From assembly GCA_964352985.1 (NCBI GenBank), contig CAYGUK010000002.1:20136-84135 (forward strand): 64,000 nucleotides of DNA. Reading direction: 5' to 3'. Positions 8,800 to 18,550 of this stretch are shown piece after piece. Under the pieces are notes generated by a model that was given only the letters and a program-made list of their open reading frames with translations, ran no database searches and had not been told where the DNA came from. How positions within the stretch are numbered: the stretch's first letter is position 1; each line of letters begins with the position of its first letter. The stretch is from CAYGUK01 sp964352985 (GTDB lineage: Bacteria > Pseudomonadota > Gammaproteobacteria > JAHCLG01). Position numbers and translations under genes: made by a program.

Positions 8800-9037
8800 A
8801 ATGTTTTATCGTAGACGTTGAGATTATTTCTGAAGCACGTATCAAGTTATTCACATTTTTAAATATGTCATCTAAAAACAAAATCAATGTAAGAGCTGTC
8901 CAAAAAAAACTCTACCAACTTTATGTTAAAATATACGTACTTTATCAGAGAAAAAATCCTAGAAAAAACGTATTAAATATGCTTAAATCGTTAGCCTTTT
9001 TGTTAATGACATGAGTGGGGTGTGTCAGGACACAAAG

Positions 9038-9056
9038 AATAATCATAATCATTTTT
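9038..9056 (+). promoter_or_regulatory. Putative Fur box before the second porin
   Basis: AATAATCATAATCATTTTT matches the 19-bp Fur consensus at 15 of 19 positions, including the nine central bases ATAATCATT. It ends 19 bases before the GTG start, so bound Fur would cover the early transcribed or promoter region. This fits iron control of a siderophore-type porin. Confidence 0.65.
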
Positions 9057-9075
9057 TACTTGTGGGGGTTACAGC

Positions 9076-10656
9076 GTGAAAAAATGGATAAAAATCACCT
9101 ATTCTGCAATGGGGGTTTTAACTTTAATTTTATCGACATCTAGTTTTGGCGCAAATTCAAAAGACGCGCAAATTCGTATGTTAATGCAAAGAACCAAAAT
9201 GTTGGAGCAACAATTACAAAGCATGCAACATGAGTTAACATCACTTGAACATGCGCAATATGCTCATCCTCCTCGTGTCATCTCAGCAAAATATCCTGAT
9301 ATACGCGAGCATGCAGCAGCATTAAAACATCAAGAAAAATCAACAATAACTAAAGGTGCTGCTCATCACAGACATTTAAAACGGAACACACCGTCTTGGG
9401 TTTATACGCAAGGTACACCAATTACTTCTTCACCCTATCTCGGTACGCATTCTGAATTTGATGCTTCGGATTTAATTGTGAATATTTCAAGTATTAATGA
9501 AGATGTTCGTATTTTACGTGAACGTCAACGCTTAAATGATCGTCTAAAATATTATGGCTTGGCACAGCCACAACATCCACTTTTGGTCATTAGTGGTAAA
9601 GCTGAAGGTCAAGTATTGTGGTCACGACCCTTTAATGGCACTTCTACTTCTGATGTAGATTTAGCAACTGGTGAAATAGAGTTAGCTGCAGAAATGGATC
9701 CTTGGGTCACAGGATTTATTGGTTTAGATTACGATAACACGCCGCCTTTAGTAAATGTTTCGCGTCGTCGTATTGATAATTCAAGAATCTTTTTAAACAA
9801 AGGTTTTGTGACAATCGGTAATTTTAATCGATCACCCATTTATTTCAGCATTGGTCAAATGTATCTGCCATTTGGGCGTTATAGCAGCAATATGATTTCT
9901 GCACCGTTCACATTGATCATGGCGCGGACAAATAGTCGTGCGCTACTAATTGGTTATCGTACGATGGAAGGAGCAGGTCTCTATGCTTCTGCTTATACGT
10001 TTGCAGGTGACGCACGAACATCTAACGCACAAAAATTAAATCAATTTGGGGGTGATTTAGGTTATGACTATCAAAGTGGTAGTTCAGATTATAACTTTGG
10101 TGTGAGTTATATACGCAGTTTAGCGGATGCTGATGGCATGCAAAACACCGGAGGCGCTATTTTTGGTGGATTTGCAGCACCTAACGCAAATCCCGCTTTG
10201 AATAATGAATTGTTGGCTCGTTATGTGCCAGGTATAGATTTTCATGGTGTTATAAGTGTTGGTCGCTGGGTGCTTTTAGGTGAATATGTGAGTGCTCTTC
10301 GCGCATTTAACGTGAATAATATGATGTTCAATAATAGTGGCGCGAAACCACTTGCTATGAATTTTGAAGCTGCCTATAACATTCCAATTTTTGGTAAGCC
10401 TACTTCATTTGCAGTGGGTTATGGGCAAACGAATGATGCGTTAGCGTTGAATCTACCTAGACGTCGCTTCATTGGTGTGATCAATATGTCTATCTGGCGT
10501 GATACGATTGCGAGTATTGAATATCGTCATGATGTGAATTATGGCATCAATACTGTTGCTAGCGGAACAAATAGCGGAATTATTAATGCGGCAACTAATA
10601 ACCAGTTAGGCCGTAGTTCTGACGCTGTTACTGCTCAATTTGGTATTTATTTCTAA
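9076..10656 (+). CDS. LbtU-family outer-membrane porin (paralog 2) with coiled coil
   Basis: A 526-residue outer-membrane protein starting with GTG after a G-rich ribosome site. It has a signal peptide (about 1-26, ending SFGA), then a coiled coil (about 29-58, AQIRMLMQRTKMLEQQLQSM) like the periplasmic trimerising helices of some porins, a His/basic linker, and a beta-barrel from about 165. Shared barrel motifs with the porin at 4598 include MYLPFGRY, the ALNLPRRRF strand and the C-terminal aromatic residue. Legionella LbtU is a legiobactin receptor with an N-terminal extension. The adjacent Fur-like site supports a role in iron uptake; the siderophore itself is unknown. Confidence 0.82.
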   Translation: MKKWIKITYSAMGVLTLILSTSSFGANSKDAQIRMLMQRTKMLEQQLQSMQHELTSLEHAQYAHPPRVISAKYPDIREHAAALKHQEKSTITKGAAHHRHLKRNTPSWVYTQGTPITSSPYLGTHSEFDASDLIVNISSINEDVRILRERQRLNDRLKYYGLAQPQHPLLVISGKAEGQVLWSRPFNGTSTSDVDLATGEIELAAEMDPWVTGFIGLDYDNTPPLVNVSRRRIDNSRIFLNKGFVTIGNFNRSPIYFSIGQMYLPFGRYSSNMISAPFTLIMARTNSRALLIGYRTMEGAGLYASAYTFAGDARTSNAQKLNQFGGDLGYDYQSGSSDYNFGVSYIRSLADADGMQNTGGAIFGGFAAPNANPALNNELLARYVPGIDFHGVISVGRWVLLGEYVSALRAFNVNNMMFNNSGAKPLAMNFEAAYNIPIFGKPTSFAVGYGQTNDALALNLPRRRFIGVINMSIWRDTIASIEYRHDVNYGINTVASGTNSGIINAATNNQLGRSSDAVTAQFGIYF

Positions 10657-10665
10657 GATTTGTAT

Positions 10666-10697
10666 ACTGCCTGTTTATTTGAGCAGGCAGTTTTTTT
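10666..10697 (+). terminator. Intrinsic terminator of the second porin
   Basis: An 8-bp stem ACTGCCTG / CAGGCAGT with a 10-nt loop and seven T. Its T-tract reaches the stop codon of the convergent gene at 10696. Confidence 0.85.
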
Positions 10698-11466
10698 ATA
10701 CACTCACACGAACAAAACTTGGTTCACTCAAACTTTGTAAATTATATTGAAAATAAGCAGTGCCCACACATTGATACTCTTCAGCTTTATTATTCAATGC
10801 GGTATCAATTTTCTTACCATGAATTGTTTTTAAATTTTGAAAATCTTCACTATTGATATAAAAACCAACTGTTAATGTGTTGCCACTGAGGCTTGCTTCT
10901 TTGATACCATAGTTGCAACCCTTCGCACCTTCAATCTCACCGACAAGAGTCATCGTTTCGCGCGTGCGAATATTGAGCTGTTTTGTTTTGGAATTACCTG
11001 AAGGGTTGGGGTTACGATAATGATAGACGTGATCTTTACCGAGTTTAATGATTTGAATTTTTGTAAAAGTCCCTCTATTACCTCGTCCGTCACTGGTTTT
11101 AATAACATATAATCCATTAATTGTGCGGCCAATAACTTGGTAATCAAAATAACCTTTGTGTCGGTCATTATTATTATAAAAAATTAAGTATGTATTTTTT
11201 TGATTTTGATAAATTTTCCGTAAATTGGTGTGACTTATCTGGCAACCATTTAAATCGACACTCGCAATCGTGGGAAATGGATCGGAAGGAGCCGTCACTA
11301 ATTTAGAAACACAAAATGGATTCACAATTTCATTGTTCACTGAGAATGGATCATTGTTTGGAGCTTTGTGAGACTTTAAAAGATGCCATTCACTATAGAT
11401 ATTTCCATAACTTGGTAAACACAAGAGTGTTGTGAGTAACAGTACTATATTTTTTCGCTTTGACAT
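10696..11466 (-). CDS. Secreted protein of unknown function
   Basis: A 256-residue protein with a signal peptide (about 1-21, cleavage near PSYG-N). The mature part is rich in Asn, Tyr, Lys and Thr with many short beta-prone segments, and four Cys (FCVSK, NGCQI, GCNYG, QCVG) that could form two disulfides in the periplasm. No family recognised. The ATG follows the stop codon of the upstream hydrolase directly (TAG then ATG), so the two are co-transcribed and coupled. Confidence 0.7.
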   Translation of the reverse strand: MSKRKNIVLLLTTLLCLPSYGNIYSEWHLLKSHKAPNNDPFSVNNEIVNPFCVSKLVTAPSDPFPTIASVDLNGCQISHTNLRKIYQNQKNTYLIFYNNNDRHKGYFDYQVIGRTINGLYVIKTSDGRGNRGTFTKIQIIKLGKDHVYHYRNPNPSGNSKTKQLNIRTRETMTLVGEIEGAKGCNYGIKEASLSGNTLTVGFYINSEDFQNLKTIHGKKIDTALNNKAEEYQCVGTAYFQYNLQSLSEPSFVRVSV

Positions 11467-12357
11467 CTAAAATCCAAAAAATTTATTTAAATGCATTGCC
11501 ACTACTTCAGCTTGTTCTAAATGTGGGTAGTGATTACCTTGTATTAAATGATATTCTAAATTTTGCACTAGCGATAATGCTTTTGCAAATTTAGCTTTGT
11601 CATAAGGATATCCAGGATCAGCTTGTAACTCACAAACAGGTACAGTGATGTTCTGGATAAAAGCTTGTGCTTGTGCATCTGTCAAACGGCATAATGAAGG
11701 ATAAAGTAAACGTGGATCAAAACGCCAATAAAAATCTTCATTAATTTTTTTAATATTTCGATGAGTAATAATACAAGCGCTTTCATAGCTTAAATCACTA
11801 TTCCGAATTCGTGCTTGAATTGCCGATTCAATAGTGTTGTATTTTCGTGAAGCTTTTATAGCTATTTGTTGTTCTCTTAAAATACTCTGACGTAATTTTA
11901 CTGGTACCTCATGTGCTTCGTGTGTGAGAGCGCCGATAGAATCAATCAAGGCAAGTTTATGTAATCGATCGGGGAAACTGCCGGCAACCATGCAACAAAT
12001 ACTACCGCCTAGCGAATGCCCAAGTAATGTCACTTTGTCCCAAGATAAAAGATCTAATACAGCAATGATATCTGGGACGTAATCAATAATGTGATAACGT
12101 GCACCGGGCGGGCGGTGATCAGAATGCCCATGTCCAGGCAAATCTAGAGCAATAATTTGAGCGTTTTGTATTAATGGAGCGAGACGCTGAAAACTGGAAC
12201 TATTATCAAGCCAACCATGAAGCGCTAAGATTTTATTTTCAGAAGTAATTGTTCCCCAGGTTTGGGCATGTAATTCCAAACCTGGGATTGTGATGGTGAG
12301 GTTTTTCACCTCTGATTTGGGCAGTATCGTCCGGAGCAAGGTCGATTCTTTGTACAA
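11467..12357 (-). CDS. Alpha/beta hydrolase, unknown substrate
   Basis: A serine alpha/beta hydrolase with the HGW oxyanion loop (LALHGWLDNSSSF), the nucleophile elbow GHSLGG, a later acid region and the catalytic His in QGNHYPHLE. The fold resembles the serine-hydrolase-like (SERHL) group of cytoplasmic esterases. There is no in-frame ATG at the 5' end: the open frame can start at TTG (12357) or GTG (12309), neither with a convincing ribosome site. The hydrolase core begins after the GTG, so the true protein may be 16 residues shorter. Substrate unknown. Confidence 0.85.
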   Translation of the reverse strand: MYKESTLLRTILPKSEVKNLTITIPGLELHAQTWGTITSENKILALHGWLDNSSSFQRLAPLIQNAQIIALDLPGHGHSDHRPPGARYHIIDYVPDIIAVLDLLSWDKVTLLGHSLGGSICCMVAGSFPDRLHKLALIDSIGALTHEAHEVPVKLRQSILREQQIAIKASRKYNTIESAIQARIRNSDLSYESACIITHRNIKKINEDFYWRFDPRLLYPSLCRLTDAQAQAFIQNITVPVCELQADPGYPYDKAKFAKALSLVQNLEYHLIQGNHYPHLEQAEVVAMHLNKFFGF

Positions 12358-12615
12358 GTAAAAAAAGTAAGCATAAATGGTTTTTATTATTCAATCAAGT
12401 TTGAGATTGTTAATATTAATGGTACTATTTTTAACAATTTTATTTTTCTTAGTTGAATTTAGTTTATCGCATTTAACTTAAGATAGTATTAATTCTCATG
12501 AAAAAAAGTAATTATTGAGATCTGAATATCGCTTTTTAATAGTCTTAGTTTACGGTTTTAAAATTGTTCTAGATACTATAAAGTGAGTGCCCACTTTGAA
12601 TGGGATATTTTAAAT

Positions 12616-13905
12616 ATGGAAAGTCAAAACGTTAGCTTACGATCATGGTTGATCTGGGGAATTGCCGCAATTTTTGTGTTGTATCAATTTTTATTGCAAG
12701 CTTCAACGAGTGTGATGATTCCTTGTTTAGAATCCGCTTTTGGAATTAGCATTGCCGGTGTTGGATTTTTATCAGCGAGTTTTTTTTATAGCTACATGAT
12801 TTTGCAAATTCCTGGTGGTTTACTTACAGATAGATATGGTGCACGAATTATATTAACGATTTGTATTTTCTTAAGTGGATTAATGAGTTTTTTATTTGGT
12901 CTTTCTCACCAATTAATTGTTGCAACCATTGCTCGGTTATTAATGGGAGTGGTAACTGCACCTGCAGTTGCCGCAGCGCTTTATCTCGCCGCAAACTGGT
13001 TTCCACCAAAACGTTTTGCATTATTGGCTGGATTAACCGAAGGCTTAGGTATGTTTGGTGGTGCGATTGGTGAAGCCATGTTAGCACAATGTGTTGGTGC
13101 TTTTGGCTGGCGCAATACCATGTATCTTTGTGGTGCTTTTGGATTGTTATTGTCAGTCACCACTTGGTTTATTATTCGCGATAAAAGAGTTCATCACCAA
13201 CACCCAATAAAAAAAATGAAGTTAAGCAAACAAATAAATTTAGTCATCGACAATCCTCAAACATGGTTTGCAAGTCTTTATGGTGGCTTAGTATTTGCTA
13301 TTATTGCTGCGTTTGCTGCAATGTGGTGTGTGCCATATCTACAAATTAGATATCATGTAGATTTAACTGTAGCTGCTGATTGCGCTGCGATGATATTTGT
13401 GGGAACAATTTTTGGCGGTCCGATTTCAGGCTGGATTTCAAATCAAATAAAACGCCGCAAACCCGTGATGATGGTTGGGAGTTTACTCAGTTCAATATTA
13501 TTAATTACATTACTTTATGTGCCAATTTCATTCGCATGTATGATAATGTTGTTAACATTACTTGGATTTTTTTGTGGTGTTTATGTTATTCCTTTTGCTT
13601 TAGTGGGTGATATTACTTGTCCTGAAGTTAGAGCGACAGCGATGGGATTTACCAACATGATTTGTATTGTCATTGGCGCGCCAATCCTACAACCTTTAAT
13701 AGGATGGTTGCTAAAACATAATTGGAATGGCACGATCATCAACCAAGTGCCAAGTTATAATTTACATGATTATAATACGGCTCTTCTTTTGTTACCGGTG
13801 TCCTTAATATTATCTTGCATAATTATATTTTTTATTAAGGAAACTCATTGTAAACAACAAGGAGATTTAATTGATCAAAAAGATATTAATTGCGAATCGA
13901 GGTGA
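12616..13905 (+). CDS. MFS transporter
   Basis: A major facilitator superfamily permease of about 429 residues with 12 predicted membrane helices. The MFS loop 2-3 signature appears as GGLLTDRYGAR. A GTG at 12583 would add 11 residues; the ATG at 12616 was chosen because the family core starts there. Substrate cannot be read from sequence. Its 3' end overlaps the biotin carboxylase gene by 35 bp, so it shares an operon with pyruvate carboxylase, hinting at transport of a C3/C4 acid or related metabolite (inference). Confidence 0.85.
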   Translation: MESQNVSLRSWLIWGIAAIFVLYQFLLQASTSVMIPCLESAFGISIAGVGFLSASFFYSYMILQIPGGLLTDRYGARIILTICIFLSGLMSFLFGLSHQLIVATIARLLMGVVTAPAVAAALYLAANWFPPKRFALLAGLTEGLGMFGGAIGEAMLAQCVGAFGWRNTMYLCGAFGLLLSVTTWFIIRDKRVHHQHPIKKMKLSKQINLVIDNPQTWFASLYGGLVFAIIAAFAAMWCVPYLQIRYHVDLTVAADCAAMIFVGTIFGGPISGWISNQIKRRKPVMMVGSLLSSILLITLLYVPISFACMIMLLTLLGFFCGVYVIPFALVGDITCPEVRATAMGFTNMICIVIGAPILQPLIGWLLKHNWNGTIINQVPSYNLHDYNTALLLLPVSLILSCIIIFFIKETHCKQQGDLIDQKDINCESR

Positions 13906-15308
13906 AATTGCGTTACGCATTGTTCGTGCTTGTGCTGAAATGGGAATTAAATCGGTCGCAATTTTCACAGATGCAGATCGTTTCGCATTACATGTTAAAC
14001 GAGCTGATGAAGCATATAATATCGGTCCAGAATCGATTGCAGGCTATTTGAATGTTCATCGAATTGTTAATTTAGCTTTAGCAACAAAATGTGATGCGAT
14101 CCATCCGGGATATGGTTTTTTATCTGAGAATCCAATATTAGCTGAATGCGCTGCCAGCCGTGGTATTATTTTCATCGGACCCGAAGCGAAAACTATTCGG
14201 GAAATGGGTGATAAAATCCAAGCACGCTTAATGATGAAAAATGCCGGAATTCCTGTATTACCAGGAAGTGATGGCAATGTGGCTAATATTGACGAAGCTA
14301 AATCTATTGCCAATGAAATAGCTTATCCTGTGATGTTAAAAGCCACGAATGGTGGCGGTGGTCGTGGTATTCGCTTGTGTCATAACGAAAAAGAATTAAT
14401 ATCAAGTTTTGATAGAGTTAGATCTGAAGTCGAAAAAACGTTTGGTCAAGCTGATGTTTTTATCGAAAAATGTGTTGTTAATCCTAAACATTTAGAAGTA
14501 CAAATACTAGCGGATAAATATGGTAACGTGATTCATTTATATGAGCGTGATTGTTCTATCCAACGTAGGCATCAAAAATTAATTGAATTAGCTCCTTCGC
14601 CCCAAATCAGTGAAGAAAAACGTCGTGAACTTTGTAATTTAGGTATCAAAGCGGCAAAACATGTTTCCTATGAAAATGCAGGGACTCTTGAATTTTTAAT
14701 GGATGAACATGATCAATTATTTTTTTTAGAAATGAATACTCGTTTACAAGTAGAACACACGGTTACAGAGNNNNNNNNNNGTTACAGAGCAAATTACCGG
14801 AATTGATATCGTTCAAACACAAATTGAAATTGCGAGCGGCAAAAAATTAGAACTTACACAAGATGAAATTAGCTACCGTGGTTTTGCGATGCAAATGCGA
14901 ATAAATGCGGAAGATCCGCAAAATGACTTTTTACCAAGTTTTGGATTAGTGTCGAGATATTATGCCCCAGGTGGACCAGGTGTGAGAACTGATTCTGCAA
15001 TTTATACTGGTTATGATATCCCTCCCTATTATGATTCTCTTTGTGCAAAAATTACAGTGTGGTCACTAAACTGGAAAAGTTTAATCGCGAGAGGTTTGCG
15101 CGCATTAAGCGATATGCGTTTACATGGCGTGGTGACGACGAGTAATTTTTATCGTGAAATTTTAAATTGTGATGATTTTTTAGAAGCGAATTTTAATACT
15201 GGCTTTATCGATAATCATCCAGAATTAATTCATTATTCAAAAAGAGCAGAGCCACGACATCTTGCTGCAGTCATTGCAGCTGCAATTGCAGCCTACCAAG
15301 GATTTTAA
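13871..15308 (+). CDS. Pyruvate carboxylase biotin carboxylase subunit (PycA-like)
   Basis: ATP-grasp biotin carboxylase that carboxylates the biotin carried by the next gene product. Visible: ILIANRGEIALRI at the N-terminus, GFLSEN, the glycine-rich ATP loop GGGGRGIR, ERDCSIQRRHQK and EMNTRLQVEH. It starts with TTG behind a strong AAGGAG at 13859-13864, inside the MFS gene. A run of ten N at 14771-14780 interrupts it, but the flanks repeat GTTACAGAG. Deleting the N run and one repeat copy (19 bases) restores a 472-residue frame reading VEHTVTEQITGIDIV, the family motif. The neighbour is OadA-like, so this is pyruvate carboxylase rather than acetyl-CoA carboxylase AccC. Confidence 0.9.
14771..14780. 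other. Assembly gap (10 N) flanked by a 9-bp duplication
   Basis: Ten N separate two copies of GTTACAGAG. Collapsing them yields an intact conserved motif, so two contigs that truly overlap were joined with a placeholder. It is not a biological frameshift. Confidence 0.9.
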
Positions 15309-15310
15309 TT

Positions 15311-17110
15311 ATGAGCCAAGTTTTTATTACTGAAAATATATTACGTGATGCCCATCAATGTTTGATTGCAACCAGAATGCGCACTGAGCACATGTTACCT
15401 ATTTGTGAAAAGTTAGACAAAGTGGGTTTTTGGTCACTTGAAGCTTGGGGCGGTGCGACCTTTGATGCGTGTGTTCGATTTTTGAAAGAAGATCCTTTTC
15501 AACGCTTAAAACAATTAAAAGAAAAATTACCTAATACGCCTATAATGATGTTGTTACGAGGACAAAATTTATTAGGCTATCGTCATTATGCTGATGACGT
15601 CGTAGAAAAATTTATTCAATGTAGTGCAAAAAATGGTGTTGATATTTTTCGAATTTTTGATGCGTTAAATGATTTACGAAATTTATCTTTATCAATTAAA
15701 GCTGTAAAAGCTTGTGGCAAACATGCTCAAGGTGCGATTAGTTATACAGTATCGCCTGTTCATAATATCGAAAGTTATCTAACGTTAGCAAAAGAATTCC
15801 AAAAACTAGGTTGTGACAGTATTGCAATTAAAGATATGGCGGGTTTATTAACACCTAAAGCAATTGTTGAATTGGTAAAAGCATTACAAAAAGCAGTTGA
15901 TATACCACTCCATATTCATTCTCATGCAACCTCAGGATTAGCACCAATTGTATTATATGAAGCAGTCATGAATGGTTGTCGACATATTGATACTGCAAAC
16001 TCTTCTTTTGCAGAAGGTGCAAGTCACGCTGCTACAGAAGCAATGGTTGCAGCTTTTCGTGGTTCACCCTATGAAACAAATTTAGACTTACACTTATTGC
16101 AAGAAATCTCCGATTATTTTCGAGATGTTAGAAAACAATATTCCCGTTTTGAAAGTGAAGCAACGCGTGTAGATCCGAGAGTTCATATTAATCAAATTCC
16201 TGGTGGCATGATTTCAAATTTATATAATCAATTAAAAGAACAGAATGCTTTAGAAAAATTGACTGAAGTTTTAAAAGAAGTACCAAAAGTACGGCAAGAT
16301 TTAGGATTTCCGCCACTTGTTACTCCAACTTCTCAAGTGGTGGGGACTCAAGCAGTTTTAAATGTATTAACAGGGGAACGATATAAAACGATCACGAATG
16401 AAGTTAAACTTTATTTGAAAGGACAATACGGAAAAGCACCTGGTACTATAAATAAATCTGTGCAAATGAAAGCGATTGGGCAGGAAGATGTAATTACTTG
16501 TCGACCTGCAGATTTAATTAAAAACGAATTTTCTAAACTCGAAAAGGATATTGGAGACTTAGCGAAATCAGAAGAAGATGTTTTAATTTATTCGATGTTT
16601 CCTGATGTTGGAAAATCTTTTCTACAAGCTCGAGCTGATAATAATTTAATTCCAGAGCCTCTAAACCTAGAAGAAGCAAATAAATCATGCGAGCCTATTA
16701 AGAAATCAAAAAAATTCAATGTTAGTTTACATGGTGAAACTTATCAGATTGAAATAAAGGGTGCTGGCCATCAAGGACAACGTGAAAGACCGATATATTT
16801 GACCGTTGATCAAGTACCTGAAGAAATTCTATTAGAAGATTTAGATGTTATTGTGACTGACCAAGCAGGGCAAAGTAATAGACCACCTGTGTCCAAACCA
16901 GGCCATGTTAGTGTAGCAATGCCTTGTCTTATAGTTGATGTAAAAATGAAATTAGATGATAAAGTGCAAGCAGGTGATGTTTTATTAATTACTGAAGCCA
17001 TGAAAATGGAAACTGAAGTACAAGCTCCAATCGCGGGAGTGATTAAAGAAATTTATGTTAATAAAGGTGAACAAGTCAATCCAGATGAAGCCCTATTATT
17101 AATCGAATAA
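15311..17110 (+). CDS. Pyruvate carboxylase carboxyltransferase-biotin subunit (PycB/OadA-like)
   Basis: A 599-residue subunit with three parts. Residues 1-270 form an HMGL-like TIM barrel carboxyltransferase (RDAHQ metal-site start, GGATFD, AIKDMAG with the carbamylated Lys, and metal ligands HIHSH). About 290-470 is the conserved PYC/OADA domain. The C-terminus is a biotinyl domain with biotin Lys565 in EAMKM. Together with the upstream subunit it would make oxaloacetate from pyruvate and bicarbonate. No membrane OadB or OadG gene is adjacent, which argues against a sodium-pumping decarboxylase, though an OadA label would also fit by homology. It begins 2 bases after the upstream stop. Confidence 0.92.
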   Translation: MSQVFITENILRDAHQCLIATRMRTEHMLPICEKLDKVGFWSLEAWGGATFDACVRFLKEDPFQRLKQLKEKLPNTPIMMLLRGQNLLGYRHYADDVVEKFIQCSAKNGVDIFRIFDALNDLRNLSLSIKAVKACGKHAQGAISYTVSPVHNIESYLTLAKEFQKLGCDSIAIKDMAGLLTPKAIVELVKALQKAVDIPLHIHSHATSGLAPIVLYEAVMNGCRHIDTANSSFAEGASHAATEAMVAAFRGSPYETNLDLHLLQEISDYFRDVRKQYSRFESEATRVDPRVHINQIPGGMISNLYNQLKEQNALEKLTEVLKEVPKVRQDLGFPPLVTPTSQVVGTQAVLNVLTGERYKTITNEVKLYLKGQYGKAPGTINKSVQMKAIGQEDVITCRPADLIKNEFSKLEKDIGDLAKSEEDVLIYSMFPDVGKSFLQARADNNLIPEPLNLEEANKSCEPIKKSKKFNVSLHGETYQIEIKGAGHQGQRERPIYLTVDQVPEEILLEDLDVIVTDQAGQSNRPPVSKPGHVSVAMPCLIVDVKMKLDDKVQAGDVLLITEAMKMETEVQAPIAGVIKEIYVNKGEQVNPDEALLLIE

Positions 17111-17181
17111 ATTGTTAGCTTGAATTTCAACGTTGATTTAGCTATTCTCGTCGACATGATTTGATCTTGGGGGAGTGCTAA

Positions 17182-17841
17182 ATGCGCAAATTTTTATTCG
17201 GCATGTTTATGGTTTGTGGTTTTTCTATGGTGAGTTTAGCCAACAATTTTTATGTTGGCGCAGATGTTGGCCATCAATCCATCAGAACGAGAGAGCAAGT
17301 CACTAGCGCGGCATTTTTCCTAAGTCAACCTTATTATGGCGATGGTGCTAATTTTGGTATTCATGCTGGTTATGATTGGATAGTCATGCCGCAATTACAT
17401 TTGGCTTTGCAACTTGCAGTTGATTTTGCAACAACTAAAGTTAATTCAAGTACGGTCGTCACTAATCCCGTAGGTGTTGTTATTTTTAATGATAACGCGA
17501 CACAAAAATTAAAAAATAGTTACGCGATTGAGTTTGTTCCTGGCTATGATGTGTTTTCTCAAACACGTTTATATGGTGATGTTGGTTGGCGTCGTGCTCG
17601 TTTTGAATCGACTCATACGGTCACCGGATTTGCACCTGTTACAATAAAAAATTCACGCAGTGGATTTGAATTTGGTGGTGGATTAAAAATAATGTTAAAC
17701 AAAAATTTTGCGATAAACGGGCAATATCTCTACACCATGTATCGGCATTATTCATTTGCAAACCCGTTAGCTGGAACCATCACTAGCGAAAGTCCAAGAG
17801 TGGGTACTTTTACTGTCGGTGTGGAATATAACGTTGCCTAA
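17182..17841 (+). CDS. Small outer-membrane beta-barrel protein (copy 1)
   Basis: A 219-residue protein with a signal peptide (about 1-20, SLA-NNFYVG) followed by an eight-stranded-barrel pattern of the OmpA-like/OMP_b-brl type: alternating aromatic and polar residues, GGGLKIMLNKNFAINGQYLY near the end, and a final VGVEYNV strand. Function unknown; adhesion or structural roles are common in this family. The gene is followed 16 bases later by a paralogous barrel gene. Confidence 0.8.
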   Translation: MRKFLFGMFMVCGFSMVSLANNFYVGADVGHQSIRTREQVTSAAFFLSQPYYGDGANFGIHAGYDWIVMPQLHLALQLAVDFATTKVNSSTVVTNPVGVVIFNDNATQKLKNSYAIEFVPGYDVFSQTRLYGDVGWRRARFESTHTVTGFAPVTIKNSRSGFEFGGGLKIMLNKNFAINGQYLYTMYRHYSFANPLAGTITSESPRVGTFTVGVEYNVA

Positions 17842-17857
17842 TAGTAAGGATTTTAGC

Positions 17858-18544
17858 ATGTTGAAGAAGACTTTATTATTTTCATTATTAATTGGTTTAT
17901 CGAATGTGACTTTGGCAAGCCATTTTTATTTTGGAGGCAAACTGGGCTATAGACGTTTAGCTGATGTTACTGCTACCCCAATTCCCGGAGCGAATGGTGT
18001 CACAACACAATCAAAAACATTATTTGGTGATGGTGCAACGGGAGGATTATTTTTTGGCTATTTATTAAATATTACAAATAAAGTTAATATTGCTGCAGAA
18101 ATCGATGGCAATATTACGAATGCAGAAAGTGAGGTTTTATTTTCTGCCACTTCAAATAATAACCAAACTGCGGGTCAAAAAATTACAAGTGACTATGGTT
18201 TCAATCTTTTACCTGCTTTCAAGTTAACTGATAAAACTTCTATTTTTGCTATAATAGGATATACCCGTGCGCGCGTTAAAACCTTTAATACCAGATTTAA
18301 TTTCTCGGGTTCAACACGTGTTTTTACGGCTTCTGTTACTGATCGTCGTTGGGTGCATGGTTTAGAGTTTGGTGGTGGAGCGCAAATACAAATGAATAAC
18401 CATTTTGCATTGCGTGGTGAATATGTCGCAAAACGTTATCGTTCGTATAACTTTAATGATACTGTTGAAGGTTTAATTATCGGTGAAAAACCTGCAACTT
18501 ACGAAATTGATTTAGGCATGGTTTATACTTTACAGGAAGTTTAA
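17858..18544 (+). CDS. Small outer-membrane beta-barrel protein (copy 2)
   Basis: A 228-residue barrel protein resembling the preceding gene in organisation: signal peptide (about 1-20, LASHFYFGGKLGYR), internal strands, the shared GLEFGGGAQIQMNNHFALRGEYV region, and a closing LGMVYTL strand. The start at 17858 has AAGGA 7 nt upstream; a longer frame opening at 17819 overlaps the previous gene and lacks a signal peptide. The two genes look like a tandem duplication that has diverged. Confidence 0.8.
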   Translation: MLKKTLLFSLLIGLSNVTLASHFYFGGKLGYRRLADVTATPIPGANGVTTQSKTLFGDGATGGLFFGYLLNITNKVNIAAEIDGNITNAESEVLFSATSNNNQTAGQKITSDYGFNLLPAFKLTDKTSIFAIIGYTRARVKTFNTRFNFSGSTRVFTASVTDRRWVHGLEFGGGAQIQMNNHFALRGEYVAKRYRSYNFNDTVEGLIIGEKPATYEIDLGMVYTLQEV

Positions 18545-18550
18545 TACTTT

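Noticed and set aside
14056..14313. Minus-strand ORF inside the biotin carboxylase gene
   Set aside because: Antisense shadow of a clearly conserved gene, without a ribosome site or recognisable domain.
14765..14815. Frameshift or pseudogene in biotin carboxylase
   Set aside because: The break coincides with ten N and a 9-bp duplicated flank; collapsing it restores a perfect family motif.
15311..17110. Sodium-pumping oxaloacetate decarboxylase
   Set aside because: The OadB and OadG membrane subunits are absent and a biotin carboxylase gene is directly upstream, favouring pyruvate carboxylase.
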